Numbered from the stretch's first letter, positions 46,201 to 58,321 are shown. The stretch: 64,000 nucleotides of DNA from Buddleja alternifolia (GCA_019426215.1 CM033396.1:22087101-22151100); one strand, 5' to 3'. Notes: generated from the letters alone by a model not told the origin. Translations and numbers: made by a program.

Positions 46201-49200
46201 ATAGCCAAGAGCAGTATAATATTAAGAGATAATTACAAAAACTCCCTAACTAATGGGCCAAATACAGCCCCCTCCCTCATCTCTGTCCAATTACTTCCAC
46301 CTCCCTAAAAAGAGGATGTCCAATGCAAACTAATGGAAAGTGCTGAAATGTCCGTTTTGCCCTTAAGTAAAACAGCGAAAAAAAAAGGAAAGACAAGAAA
46401 AAGTCTGAAATTTTGCAAAAAGACATTTATACCCCTCATGCAAAAATTAAAATAAAACATCCGAAATATATATATAATATTTGTTCATCGTCTTCACCAC
46501 TGTGAAGACAATGATGTGCAACCCAAATCCCCTCCACTCGCGCTGCCGTGCACCTCGGACAATTTTGGGTATGTTATTGGAATTTGGAGCAATTTTGTGT
46601 ATAAAGATTGAGGTTTGAGGTGGATGAAGTTTGGAGTTGGGATGAGGGGGAGGGAATTTGGTGGTGGTTTCGGCAGGGTGGGTTTTTTTTTTTTTGGGGG
46701 GGGGGGGGGGGGGCGCAGACAGTAAACTTTTTTAATATTATTTTTTTCTTTTTTTATTATATATTATGTATATTAATATATATTATTTATTTTTTTTGTT
46801 AAAATATATATATGCATATATATATATATCATAGAAAATATATTATTTTCTTATTTATTATAGAATTTTTTTGCATATTATATACTATATTTATATGATT
46901 TTTGTGAATATGCATACATATATATATATACACATCAGAAAAAAATATTATTTTGTAATTTTTGTGTTAAAAAATATATTATTTTTGTGTTATTAGCATT
47001 TCTAAATATTTTATTAAACCAATTACAACTACCTCCCTGAATTTCTAAAAAGACTGCATGCAACTCCTCACATAAAAGGGGTAGGCTTGTCCGAAAAAAA
47101 TAATCAACAATCACGAAGGTCAACCCCAAGGGCAAAATCGTATTTTTAAAAAAATTTGGTGATGATGTCATCAATTTCCATACAAAAAGTTAACGAAAGG
47201 ACCTCAATTGTTAGTTGGACAGAAAAGTTAGGGAGGTGGAAGTAATTATACAAACATGAGGGAGGGAGCAGTATTTGGCCCACAAGTTGAGGAGTTTTTT
47301 ATAATTTTCCCTAATATTAATAAATGTGGCACAGATGTTCCACAAAAGCACTTGGTACTTGTTATGATGAGTGATGATTGATGATCATATTGCAGTTAGT
47401 AAACTTTTTTAAAATGATGTTTTTCTTTTTTTATTATATATTATGTATATTAATATATTATATTCATATGATTTTTGTTAATATATATATATATATCATA
47501 GAAAATATATTATTTTTCTTATTTATTATAGAATTTTTGCATATTATATACTATATTTATATTATTTTTGTTAATATATATATATATACACACACACTAG
47601 AAAAAATATATTATTTTGTAATTTTTGTGTTAAAAAATATATTATTTTTGTGTTATTAGAATTTCTAAATATTTTATTAAAACAATTACAACTACAGTAA
47701 AACCTCTATAAATTAATACTGTTGGGACCATGAAAATTTATTAATGTAGAGAGGTATTAATTAATCGATAAATTAATAATTTATTATTTTATAGAGTGCA
47801 TTCGCCATTCAACGAATGTAAATTATATTTACATATAAATCATTAAATTGTAAACTTATGTATCATATTCACTGAATTAATGTTAAAAATAAATTCATTG
47901 TACCTAACTTTTGTAAGAATTAATAAGTATTGTTCATTGTTTCTTAAAATCAAACAATATAGTACGTTGTATAATTTGACTACAAATAAATAAATTCATT
48001 GTACCTAACATTTGTAAGAATTAATAAGTATTGTTCATTGTTTCTTATAATCAAACAATATAGTACGTTGTATAATTTGACTACAAATAATATTCATTGT
48101 ATAAAGTGAGTACAACTCACTTACAACTATGAGTTCATTGTACAAGAACTAGATGCAATTCAATGTATAGTGAAAGAAATCTGTTATGAATCAGGCAACT
48201 GCGGAAGAGGCGCCAATTCGGGTGTATGAAAGAAGGAAGAAGCGTGTTCGAGAAACAGCTGATTAGTTGGAGGATTCTTTTTAGTCATATGATTTATTTT
48301 AAGTAATTGTATTTCCTTTTTTAGCTTAGAAGTTGTTTTGGAATAAAACTCTTAATTATGGTAGGTTTGGATAGGAGTTGTTTAATACGCTATAAGGGGA
48401 TTCATTGCATCATTATTGATATTTTGGAAATTGGAAAAGCTTGGAGCTTTGGCAAGAATTCTTTGTTCTTGATTGTTCTCTTGTTCTTGAACTTTAATCG
48501 TAACAGTTTGGTCTGACCTGTCGGATTGAAAACCCCGCGACCATGACAAACACACGATCGACATCAGATCAACGTATGGACAAGTTGGAGGGCACGGTGA
48601 ATGTGTTGTCGGAGGATCAGGCGGTGATGAAAAATCAACTCTCGGAAATCATCGCCTTCCTCGCGCAACTCACCGCGGCAGTGGCAAGGCAAACACCACT
48701 GGAGGCTTAGGCCAAGCGTTCCTTCGCGGCGGAACAGAGGGAAGAGACGGACAGTGTGGCTGCTGGGGGAGGGTCGGCTGTGGCGAATCCACCACCATCG
48801 ATCCTACTACCCACCTTTGACGGAAGCGATTCTCTTGGATGGTTGGCATGCGCTAATCAGCAATTTGAGATCCATAGAACTACCCCGGGACAGAAGGTGC
48901 AATCCGCGATGGTAGCAATGGAGGGGGCGGCTTTGGCTTGGTTCACGTGGATACGCATACGTAAACCCGAAATTACGTGGGAGGAACTCTCAAGGGCTTT
49001 GATGGTGCGATTTGATACCCGTTATAAAGGAAGCCCCTTCGAGCGTTTATCGGATGTTCGACGAATGGGAATAGTGGAGGAGTATGTGATGGTGTTCGTT
49101 CAATTGGCTAGCCAAGAGCCGGGATTGAGCGATGGGCACTATATGGGGTACTTTGTCCAGCAAGCTCCGAATGCTTCGGCCTGGAGACTTGGATACGACC

Positions 49201-52200
49201 ATGGAACTAGCACGGGATGTGGAAGAGGACATGTGGCTGCAATCGGGGGGCCGCTTGAGCCAGAATTATCACTCGGGTCCCCCAAAATCAGGGGGTACAA
49301 CCGCGCCCCACTGGCTAACCCGACGGGAACACATTCGGCTTCACAAGGCAGCAACTTTCGCCCTCCGGACCGAACCCAGCCGACTCGAACTACATGAACG
49401 GGTCAATCCACGGCCCATACACCATTCCGTCGTTTGACGCCACAGGAGTTGTCGGATTAAATAAATCTTGTTGCGAAGTTTGCGAGGAACTAGACATATT
49501 ATTGTAAATGTAAATTAAAAGAGTAAATTTGTGTACCTGAAACTTCTGGCAAAATTTTCTCTTTCGAGAATTGTTCTTTAAACACGTTGGAAAACTGTGA
49601 GAGTATATAGCTTGAAATATTTAATCTTACAGCTACTTTTCTTGGCTCTTGCCTTTTTTTTTTTCCGCATAACAAGTTATTTTATTTCCACACTAAAACA
49701 CTCTGATTCTAAAGAACTCAGAGGGTACATATTTATAGGAGAGGCAACCTCCTTACAAGCCTTTACATGCCTTACAGCTACCCGTGATCGGATAAGGGCT
49801 ACATTATTACAGGGCCCACTTGGTTACAAATTTCAACAAGTGAGAAACTAATGGTAACAAGCCAAAACATAAAGTCCAAAAACTAGACTCCCCATTTTTC
49901 AACGGATGGAAAGTTTATAGCTGTGGTGGCCGGCAGGGACGCCAAATTTCTTCTTCTTGATTGACGACTTTTGTGGTATATCGTCAGAAACTTTATACAG
50001 CTGTCAATCTTCAGTAGTTTCAAGATTGAGATAATCATCTTCTCCGAAGCTTGCTTTTGACAAATTATCACAACAGTAAGAGCAGGCGTGTTCTTCACTG
50101 TGATTTACTTCGTTACATAATTTTTCGCGAACTTCTGGTGATAAAATCTCAAAAATTCCATCTAAACATCGGAATGGATGTTCAAATGTAGCTAGTGCTT
50201 CCATCCCTTCCTTTGATATGGGTTGCGCACTATTGCAGTAACAATATACTACTGGACTTGTGTACAGAACTCGGACCTTAGTTTCTGGTTTGATTCTTTG
50301 GGAAGCATTCCAGATTGCTGCTAGATTGGTAACGTCCAGATCAGAATGCAACTGATCTCTGATGATATCTTCACGGAAAGGATATACTCCATTTGCAACT
50401 CCAACTCGAATAAAACTTAACGAATTTACAGTGATCTGATGTTCTTCGTTAAAAATTGGAAAGGATGAATTACATTTTAAAAAGATTTCATTACCCTTCG
50501 TATAGTTTCGTATGTAAGAAACTATAACTCTGCGAAACTTTTCTGGGAAATCTGCAAATTCTTCTCCGATTTGACTATAGATGCTGTCGACAAACCCATG
50601 AGAAAACATTTCCCAAACAGTGAGTGCTGGGGCACCTGGTAAAAATACCACCTTGGGACTGTTATTTTTCATAATAGGATAAAATCCTAATGTTGAATGA
50701 ACTTCAGAATAACATATTATTCTGTCCATATTCTGTTGAAACTTTTGGAAAGAAGGCTTTTGAAGCTCAAAGCGTTGAGCTGTGGAAAGGACTCCTTTCA
50801 CTCTATCTGTAACTGGGAGCTTTGGTTGGACAGATGACTTTGCTGCAACCTGTTTTCCTTTAGCATTTCGAAGACGTTGATCTTCTTTTTTGTGTGCTTC
50901 GAGTACCAATTTTGCTTCTTCGAGGGAAGCGTAGCTTTTATGTGCTACATTTTTACCTGTGACATGATGGCTAACAATAGCCCAATCTCGATAGATCCCT
51001 TGGAATGGTCCATCAAAAATGACATAAACCTTGCTTTTTGGCTTTGGTTTAGCAACGTCCGCAAAAGAGGGTTTTGCGTCTGTAACTGGATCAGCAGACT
51101 TAAACTATGACACTTTCATAATCAGCAACAACGCCTATATCACTGCCTCGGCTTCCACGTTTTTCTTCTTACGTCGCATGTACACCTTCAAAGGCCCCGA
51201 ACTACTCGAACTTTTGAATCACCACCCATCGGACCTGGACCTGGATCAAGAAACCGCTCCATATCAGTTTCTCAATGGTGTTTTCTCCAATAAAAACAAG
51301 ATTCAGATGGAGTGTTATCAGTCAGAAATAATTGAATCATATAAAGATCCTAGATATAAATTACCCATGGTGTTCATAACCTAGTATGGGTTATATGCAT
51401 ATATTACCCAAGGGGTATATTACCTGCCTTATGACTAGTCATACTCAAACAGAAGGAGGATGCAAATGTCTCCTACAATCCTGTGAAGTTGTAACGTCTG
51501 AACTTAAATATGCATTAATGTATTTCAGGTGGGTTCCTATCAAGCGCAATGACTGGTATTGGATCCGACACCACATCAAAGTTGGCATGCACGTCATTGT
51601 TGAAATTTTGGTAACTCTTGTTTACTGTGGTTTACGTTACATATTTCTATTAACCACATTGGAGCTCTTTTATTTGTATTCATTTATTCATTTTCTTCTG
51701 TGGTAAATGGATTTGTCTGGAAAGTTCAATGATAACTAGTCTCTCAAAATTGAAAGTACACGAGGAAGGAGGATTTTTTCTTTCTCTTTCTGAAAATAAA
51801 CCAGATTGTGATGGGAAAAGGTTGCTAAACAACTAAAAGCAATGGTTTGGATTTAGAGGTAAAACATCGAACAGGAATTGTAACAAAGCATCATAGTAAT
51901 GTAATGTATTTGAAGTTTTTGTGATATGTATTGCAAATGTATCGATGCTTAAATTTATTAAGTGCCAAGACTTTGGATTTTGATTTTGAGACATTCAACA
52001 AAGACCCCGAATTCACTGTGTAAGAGGCATTGTATTATCAGTATTACTGTTAAATCTAGAGGAGCAATGCCCAAGAATCCTCTGGTGACCTGACATATAT
52101 TCAACAGAATTTGATAACTGAATCACACAGAAGTTGATAGCCATGAAATAAAGAGTTTTGTTTCAATAACTAATTTTTACTAATACCAAGCTCAAGGGTT

Positions 52201-55200
52201 GTCTTGTTTGATTTGTCGAGGAAAATAGGAGACAACCTAGGCAACATTTCAAACTTACACAATATTAGTAAGATAATGTTTTTATTGAATTCACATTATG
52301 GCAAAGTTTTAACTACTCTAGACTGTTAAATTTTGATAAACCTTCAGCCTTTTACTAATCACGTATATTGAGCTAATGTCTTATACCTCCATTTGCAGGC
52401 TAAACGAGATCCTTACCGCTTTCGATTTCCTATAGAGCTGCGCTTTGTGCATCCCAATATAGATCACCTAATGTATGCTTGCTTATACTTTCTACACTCA
52501 CAGATTTTGAGACATACTGTATCCTAGTGTAACTTCCATGCTCCGAGAATTATGCATCTTTCATTTGTTGTGGGTCTATACCTTCTATATCTGTTAATCT
52601 GTAAAATTCCGCATGCTTTTAAAATATATCATAAAGACAATCTACTTATTTACCAGTTCATTGATTTCATACATTTGATGTGCTTGCAGCTTCAATAAAT
52701 TTGATTTCCCTCCTATATTTCATCGTGACGAGGACACTAATGAAGATGAATTACGTGTGAGTAAATTCTTCTCTACAAGGCATCAAGCTTCTTTTTTTCT
52801 TTTTAATTTATCCTACTAATAATACATATACCAATAACGAAGTAATGGTGCGTCAGCACCAATCAATAATGTACAAAATACATTGAATTTCGAAATATCA
52901 GTTGTAACTTTAGTAGATGGAATGGTGACAAATGTCCAGATGATCTAGCCTCTAGTATTACATATTTATAAACGGGACACAATCATCGATACATGATTTT
53001 AACCGCTGATATATATTGCATTGTTTAACAAATATGTACTTTTAAATCTTTTAGACAGATAGGAGCATAACTATTAATATCTTAATTGTTAGCTTGTACT
53101 TTCTTTATATGAAAAGACGTGAGGTTTTAAGTATACAACACTCCATGTCTTTTTCTTTTTTCTTTTCGCTGTGCATTATTATTGGACTATTGGAGGTATT
53201 GTTCTAATAAATCTCGTGACCAGGAGCTTTTTATCTTTACACATTATCTTTGGCTAATTCTTGTAGCGTGATTGTGGAAGACCTCCCATCCCTAGAAAAG
53301 ATCCTGGAATCAAATGGGAAGAGGAACCTTTATTATCAAATCACCCGTATGTTGACAAGGTACGTTTGTGTGGGGTTTTATTTTATTTTATTAGGGTTGA
53401 ATTCAATTGCTGCAAGGTATATTCATCGTTACAATAGTCATGGGATCCATTACATATTACTGCACACAGCAACACAGATTCCTTCATTGGAATCACATTT
53501 TCCGAATTTTCTGATATCAATAATTTGATATTTGGAGTCTGTAAATCTACTTTTTAATGGTTAATTCTCTTTGGGAGAGTATAAGCATCTCCTTCAAGCA
53601 ATGCACTCACATCTCACAAAAGTTGAGCTATTCTACCGTGTTTTCTGCACTTGACTGGGTGGACAGTTGACCGGAAGTTGTTGTCCTTCCCGTCACTTCT
53701 GCTTGAAGTAATAGATGAAGAGAAGGTTATACCGAATCCTCAAGGCTTTGATCTCTTCTCTCATACATAATATAGGGCTCAATCACTTTAGCATTGACAA
53801 TTTGTGAGTTCCTCAGACGTCTATTACAGACCAACATATTTAACACAAGCCTAAAACTACTAAAACTAGAGGTGGCAAATGGGTGGGTTGGGTTGGGTCA
53901 TCCAGTCCTATGCAAGAAGAACATTTGCAGTATAATTAGACCCAAAGCAGACCCAGAGCAAACCCAAGATAGAACCAAGATTTACCAAGGCATACATCAT
54001 CTTAAAATTTTTGAGATAACCCCAAGTACTAGTGGCGCTTTTGGGTCGTGTTCTTGGGTACCCACCATCACAATCAGGATCGCGTACAACACATTGTGGA
54101 TTTCCCATAAGTTTCTGGTTTTGTGTCAGCCCAAAATCGAGCATAGAAGATCGTGTTGAATTCGACATGAAACTATGTTTTGTTCTAAACATTTAGTTGC
54201 ATTTATATTTCTCTTTTCTTTTCTTTTTTATAGAAACCAAAATCTGACTTTTTTGCAATTTAATTTTGTCTTTCTTTTATGGGGTTGCAGTGCAGCCAAT
54301 AGAGGCAAAATTTGGCCTTTTTAATAGAGAGAAAATCTTGCCTCTCTTTCTAAAGAAAAAAGGTGATTTGCCTCTGTTTTCAAGCTTTGCCTCTATTTAT
54401 AACAGAGGCAAACTTTCTGCCTCTTAAAAATAACCCAACTATTTTGGGTAGCTTATTATACTACTATCCGAACTCGAATCCCCCGAACCTGAATTTCCCC
54501 AAACCCAACATACACAAGATTGTCATTTATCAGCAAGAACTAAACTGCTATAGAAAAAGTGTCATTTTAATGCTATAGAACCCCGACATTATTGTCATAC
54601 TGATTTATCAGCAAGAACTAAACTGCTATAGAAAAAGTGTCATTTTAATGCTATAGAACCCCAACATTATTGTCATACTGTACTATCTTGTCCAAGAACT
54701 AGGAAAGTACTATTTCAACTTTCTAGCCGGAAAAAAAAAAGCAATAGATAAATGTCACCTGAGAATCAAGTATATAGACTCACTGTTTTATTTTTTCTTT
54801 TAAAAAATAAATTCACCTTTAGAAAATAAGAATGAATGAAGGGGAAGTATTTACTTATGAATAGAAGTACCGCCAATCTCGGGAACCAGCTTCTCGATGT
54901 TGGTTGAGAATTCCTCTTTCCTTCATTCTCAGAATTATAAGCTGACAGGACAATTATTTCAATAACATAAGGTAAACCCGCAATCAACTTAAATATTACA
55001 GATGAGAATGAGAAAACTGCGGATGAAAACAAAAACTTAATTGGACCTTCAAGCCATTCAAGCCAGTTATGACTACGGGGAATTGTTTTTGCACCCTCTG
55101 GTAGAAATGAACTGCAAAACTTTTCGCTAATTCTACCACCATGGCGAAATGCGAATTGTTTGATTTTTATATAGTTTTATTTCTTGATAGTCAATTTCTA

Positions 55201-57032
55201 TCGACCATACCTTAAATGTTGTTTTGGCTGGATATCAATCTTGTACATCTTTTTATGCCTCTAATTAGAGCTCTAATTAGAAGTGTTGACAGCATTATTC
55301 TTTTGCTATTACTTATCACTTTAATGAATGAGCTGCATCTCAGTTATTGTATGCATTTATATGCAGCTATGGCAGATACATAATGCTGAACAGATGATTT
55401 TGGATGACATGGAGGTCAATCCTCATAAATATAAAGGCAAAAAGTTAACAGAATTGACTGATGATGAAGAATTTGATGAAGAGAACGGTATAGAGAATGG
55501 AAAAGCTTATTATAAGAAAACTCTACTTCCCAAGACGACTCTGGTAATGCCTTTTCACCCTCTTTCGTTGTATGGTTCTGCCATCGAATCAATTATTTGA
55601 CGGTGCTCATATCTCACTGGCAGAAAATAAGCGTAAAAGAACTTGATTTGGAAGCTGCATTTGCTGAGCGTCAGGTTTGTGTGCTGTTCATCATTAATAA
55701 ATAAGCTTTCTTTTCACCCTAACACAAATAGTTGCTATCCTATAATGCCCTCATTTGATCTTTGCAATTTGATAAGATATTTCGGATTTTTATTATTCAT
55801 TTCTTTTCTTTTTGACTGAGGCAACCAAGGAATTAGAAACTATTGGTTTTCTGATAATCTACATATGATTAATGTTCTATGTGCTCTTAGTATCTTTTTA
55901 GCATAATACAGGTCCTCGTGAAAGTTGTAGGAGTGAAGAAAAATGCCTTTGCTTGATGTTCATTCTGCTTTATTTCAGCTCCATAGTAAACTAAGTAAAG
56001 AAGCCAAGGAAAGAGGAGAGGTATACAAAATCAGCAGGCTGAGGCGAAATGAGGAAATGGATGAATATGACCTTATTCACTGGCGCCGATCTTTTGAAGA
56101 AAGAGAAGCTCTCTTACGAGATATAAGCTGGTATATTTCATTTATCCAAACTTGTTTCAAATATATTCAAAATATTTAGTTAGATTTGGTTCACCATCCG
56201 TAGAAACCTGAGCTCGTACATGATAATCAAGACCCGGTTGGCCTCTTTTCCACTTGGATTTAGCATTTTTGAGTCATAAAAATCGGATTTTACTATATAC
56301 TTTTGACATTTTGAAATCATATGAAGTATTAAATTCAAGTTTTCTCTACTTAAGAACGCAATTAGCAGTTTACTCGTAGTTCAGTTCCCGCTACCAACCC
56401 ATTAATGCATTATCATGCAGAACAATGTCCCAACATTTTATTTTATTTTCGAAAGTCGTAGACATATTTGTTACCTTCCATTTAATGGAGATGGAATATG
56501 CAATTGAGAAATTCTACTTCATCTTTCTTCCACTATTTTTTTTGATAGACATATGTGTTACCTTTCATGTTTTGGTACTAACAATCTTTTATATTAATGT
56601 TGCAGCCGTCAGGCTCTTGGACTTCCACTAGAAGAGCCTGGTAGATACGTAGACGCCAGCTACTTTGGAAAGGACCAATATGACCCAGATAGTCCGTTAT
56701 ACCGTTATGACTACTGGGGCGAGCCAAAGAATTCAGAAAAGAGCAAGCAAGAACGGTTGACTGATGCTCACAACAAATCTATCGTTGGGAAGGGTACCGT
56801 TTGGTATGAAATGTCGTATGAAGATGCCATTAAGCAGCAAATGCAGAGGGAAGTTCTTGGAATTGAAACTAAACAGTATGATGATGAAGATGAAGACGCA
56901 GAGGATGACGATGATGATGATGAAGAAGACTTTGATTACAGCATTCTGGGCTCTCCTAATGTATCTAACCAGCCTCATGTTAATGGTACTGAATCTCCTA
57001 GATTATCCGATGAAGGAATATTCGAGGATTAA
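43293..57032 (+). CDS. PTAC10: PTAC10/PAP3, S1-domain plastid RNA polymerase-associated protein (12 exons)
   Basis: Exons 43293-44015, 44492-44551, 44697-44726, 45572-45645, 51529-51610, 52399-52472, 52690-52756, 53267-53359, 55367-55543, 55624-55674, 55979-56130 and 56606-57032 join into 670 codons (669 residues plus stop), with GT-AG borders and frame kept at each junction. Arabidopsis pTAC10/PAP3 is about the same length. Residues 1-45 are Ser/Thr/Pro-rich without acidic residues, a chloroplast transit peptide. The S1 RNA-binding domain spans about 272-345 (AGKVNAVHLYQGAFVDIGG, then GWVPIKRNDW). The remainder is charged, and the C-terminus has an acidic run at 620-638. PAPs join the plastid-encoded polymerase and are needed for chloroplast biogenesis (known for the family). 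All exons look intact. Recognition is from memory of the family, with no search run. Confidence 0.93.
46226..47311. mobile_element. MULE-type MITE, 1,086 bp, 9-bp target duplication
   Basis: Terminal inverted repeats of about 95 bases (left begins GAGATAATTACAAAAACTCC, right reads GGGAAAATTATAAAAAACTC on the minus strand) share the words 'gggccaaatac' and 'ttacttccacctccctaa'. The element is flanked by the perfect 9-bp direct repeat taatattaa (46217-46225 and 47312-47320). Long inverted repeats and a 9-bp duplication fit Mutator-like elements. The middle has a T14 run followed by a G run near 46685-46713 and AT-rich sequence. No transposase is present. Confidence 0.85.
47398..47695. repeat. 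Second copy of the MITE's AT-rich interior
   Basis: This matches 46721-47032 in direct orientation from 'agtaaacttttttaa' to 'caattacaactac', including a run of TATA steps. It lies just outside the MITE and has no terminal inverted repeats, so it is a partial duplicate or a truncated second MITE. Confidence 0.8.
47695..48181. mobile_element. AT-rich repeat starting 'cagtaaaacctctataaatt'
   Basis: The start is, from memory, a motif shared by a widespread plant repeat family, followed by an internal inverted pair (tattaatt...aattaata around 47715-47800). No coding sequence is present. The block ends where a Ty3/gypsy LTR starts at 48182. Class not determined. Confidence 0.45.
47891..48090. repeat. 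101-bp tandem duplication
   Basis: Two copies of a unit beginning 'aaattcattgtacctaac' at 47891 and 47992, with two or three differences over about 100 bases. Confidence 0.9.
48182..48505 (+). mobile_element. Ty3/gypsy 5' LTR (324 bp)
   Basis: Begins TGTTATGAATC and ends CGTAACA, just upstream of a gag start at 48543. A degenerate TTGGTCTGACC after the end might be the primer-binding site. No matching 3' LTR is seen, so the element is truncated. Confidence 0.55.
48543..49455 (+). pseudogene. Ty3/gypsy gag fragment, truncated
   Basis: ATG 48543 (MTNTRSTSDQRMDKLE) begins a gag with a short coiled coil. An in-frame TAG at 48708-48710 (a CAG by context) interrupts it, then the Retrotrans_gag core follows: GWLACANQQFEIHRT, AALAWFTWIR, RYKGSPFERL. 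A frameshift occurs near 49150 and another near 49400. The reading finally shows FRRLTPQELS, the sequence that normally leads into the zinc knuckle, and stops there at the junction with the next block (about 49455). No pol is present. Confidence 0.8.
49729..49739 (-). promoter_or_regulatory. TATA box downstream of viroplasmin-type ORF
   Basis: The minus strand reads CCTATAAATAT, with 'ctctgagttctttagaatc' downstream and a polyadenylation signal AATAAA about 43 bases further. The arrangement resembles a pararetroviral 35S-type promoter with short terminal redundancy. Confidence 0.5.
50004..51104 (-). pseudogene. Viroplasmin/translation-transactivator-type ORF, partial
   Basis: The frame is open from after TAG 51105-51107 to the stop at 50004, about 366 codons, with the first ATG only at 50909. 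The segment at about 51020-50880 has the caulimovirus viroplasmin-type fold signature seen also at RNase H1 N-termini: VYVIFDGPFQGIY, a W and a Gly-Lys, then a SYASLEEAK-type end. The remainder contains a segment around PGAPALTVWEMFSHG. A linker rich in Lys and Arg follows the first domain. The region lies opposite to PTAC10. It lacks a proper start and is probably not expressed; homologous domains also occur in other retroelements, which leaves the assignment moderate. Confidence 0.55.
51105..51384 (+). pseudogene. Unrecognised plus-strand reading frame next to the viral fragment
   Basis: An open frame (in frame with an ORF starting at 51031) reads through about 93 codons to the stop at 51384. 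It has a sensible amino acid composition (TFFFLRRMYTFKGPELLEL, then acidic DLDLDQETAP). I do not recognise it. It lies head to head with the viroplasmin-type ORF, so it may be a rearranged piece of the same pararetrovirus, or a fragment of another host gene. The AT-rich palindrome-like stretch after it (51355-51410) could mark the breakpoint with host intron sequence. Confidence 0.3.
54525..54680. repeat. 78-bp tandem duplication in PTAC10 intron 8
   Basis: Two copies of a unit starting 'atttatcagcaagaactaaa' (54525 and 54603), differing at about one base. It lies in the 2.0 kb intron 8 (53360-55366), together with several copies of the short word 'gcctct' at 54300-54425. Confidence 0.92.
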
Positions 57033-57093
57033 TTTAGAAGCATGAAGAAATAATTTTTTTGTAGTTGTACAAGGTTGGATTGTAGCAGCTAGT

Positions 57094-57095
57094 GA

Positions 57096-57134
<39 letters not shown>
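57094..57134. repeat. (GA)n microsatellite in PTAC10 3' UTR
   Basis: An almost perfect GA run about 60 bases after the PTAC10 stop, within the likely 3' UTR. A poly-A signal is not clear, though AT-rich 'gaagaaattataaatttt' follows at about 57190. Confidence 0.9.
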
Positions 57135-58311
57135 ACTGTACGTTGAGCGTGCCCCTGTTTAGTTGCCCTTTTTGAACCTTGATTCTAGAAGAAATTATAA
57201 ATTTTTATACGGCAAAAAGTTACTAGATAGTTTCTGGAAAACGTTGATTATTGTCATTAGATTATAACACAAGTAATTTGGCCAAGAATGTCTTCAACAT
57301 GAAAATGAATTAACAGATGTGGTTCAGTCCATCAGGTCAAACGCTGACCTCGACGATTTTATAAGGGTTATGTTTGAGTATTTGTCTGGCTCTCTACTAT
57401 TTCTATTTTATTTTTTAAGAGTAAAATTCATTTTGCCCCCTCTACTCTAGACACACCATCAAATACCCCACTCTACCCCTTAAATTTTCAAACGCACCCC
57501 TATTATATTAAAATACATCAAACACCAGTCTAGACACATTGATAGACAAAAATACCATTGATTTAAAATGATAAAATGAACCCATCTAGTACAATGTATC
57601 TAGTACTTTGCCCCCTATATGATTAAAATTTATTTAATTTGATCCCTATTTTTCTTAAGAATAATTTTATTAAATACAAATTTTTTGAATTAATGATAAA
57701 TTAAGTAAATAGAAATGTTTGCCATAATATAGACATAATCTCTGTTATTTAAAATTCGTATTATATGTGTATAATATGCGTATGCATGTATAATTAAAAA
57801 ATACTTCCATTTTTTGTTTACATTCTGAATGTAAAAAATAATACTCGTACTTTTGAGTTAAATCGTATAGTACATATACTTTACGTATCCTGTATTATAC
57901 TTGACGAATAATACTCTAATTGTTGTTAAAAAAATTAACTTAAAACTTGAAAATTATAATTAATTTATAAGTACTAACTCAGTCTAGTTGATAATTTATA
58001 TAAAAATTGGTAATGATCATTCATAACTAAAAAAAATACTAATTAGGGACATATTTACTACGATTAAACTTCATGAATCACAAAAAGTAATACTAGCATC
58101 ATTAGATATCAAATAAACAAATACATAAATATAAGAAAATATTTTAATCTTGTGATGAAAAGTTGTAGGAATTGAATATTTTAGCTAAACTAACAGTACA
58201 AAAAATGATATGGTATACTTGTTTGTTTATTAAAATTTGTGAACTAAAGTCCGCAAAAGAATACGGCAATTCAATGTTATAAAATAATAGATGATTCAAC
58301 GTGACATTGCT
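57135..58311. other. AT-rich intergenic region downstream of PTAC10
   Basis: No gene is supported. A segment at 57414-57610 with C-rich words (gccccctctactctag, taccccactctacccc) resembles the ends of plant MITE-like repeats but I find no matching inverted end or target duplication. The rest is low-complexity AT. Confidence 0.5.
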
Positions 58312-58321
58312 ATTATAAATA

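Larger units (their letters stand above)
49459..51104 (-). mobile_element. Endogenous caulimovirid fragment (antisense in PTAC10 intron 4)
   Basis: On the minus strand a viroplasmin/transactivator-type ORF (51104-50004) is followed by about 270 bases and then a TATA box (49729-49739) and an AATAAA 43 bases further (49681-49686). A leader of about 170 bases and a short ORF start (near 49495) follow, before the sequence breaks at about 49459. This order (last ORF, intergenic promoter, first ORF) is what a linearised piece of a circular pararetroviral genome shows. The copy is partial and not a complete virus. Assignment to Caulimoviridae is by this layout and the N-terminal domain only. Confidence 0.6.
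45646..51528 (+). other. PTAC10 intron 4 (5.9 kb), packed with insertions
   Basis: The donor is GATGG|GTATGT and the acceptor TATTTCAG|GTGGG. This intron splits the S1 domain after the first strands. Host-like sequence is recognisable only at 45646-46216 and about 51390-51528. Between them lie a MULE-type MITE, an AT-rich duplicated block, a second AT-rich repeat, a Ty3/gypsy LTR-gag fragment and a caulimovirid fragment. The other introns are 78 to about 2,000 bases. Confidence 0.9.

Noticed and set aside
47378..47659. 93-residue plus-strand frame rich in Ile, Tyr and Phe
   Set aside because: Composed of AT-rich repeat sequence shared with the MITE interior; no start context or domain.
53860..53920. 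Sequence 'agaggtggcaaatgggtggg' in PTAC10 intron 8, similar to hAT-type transposon ends
   Set aside because: I could not find a matching inverted end or an 8-bp target duplication within the intron.
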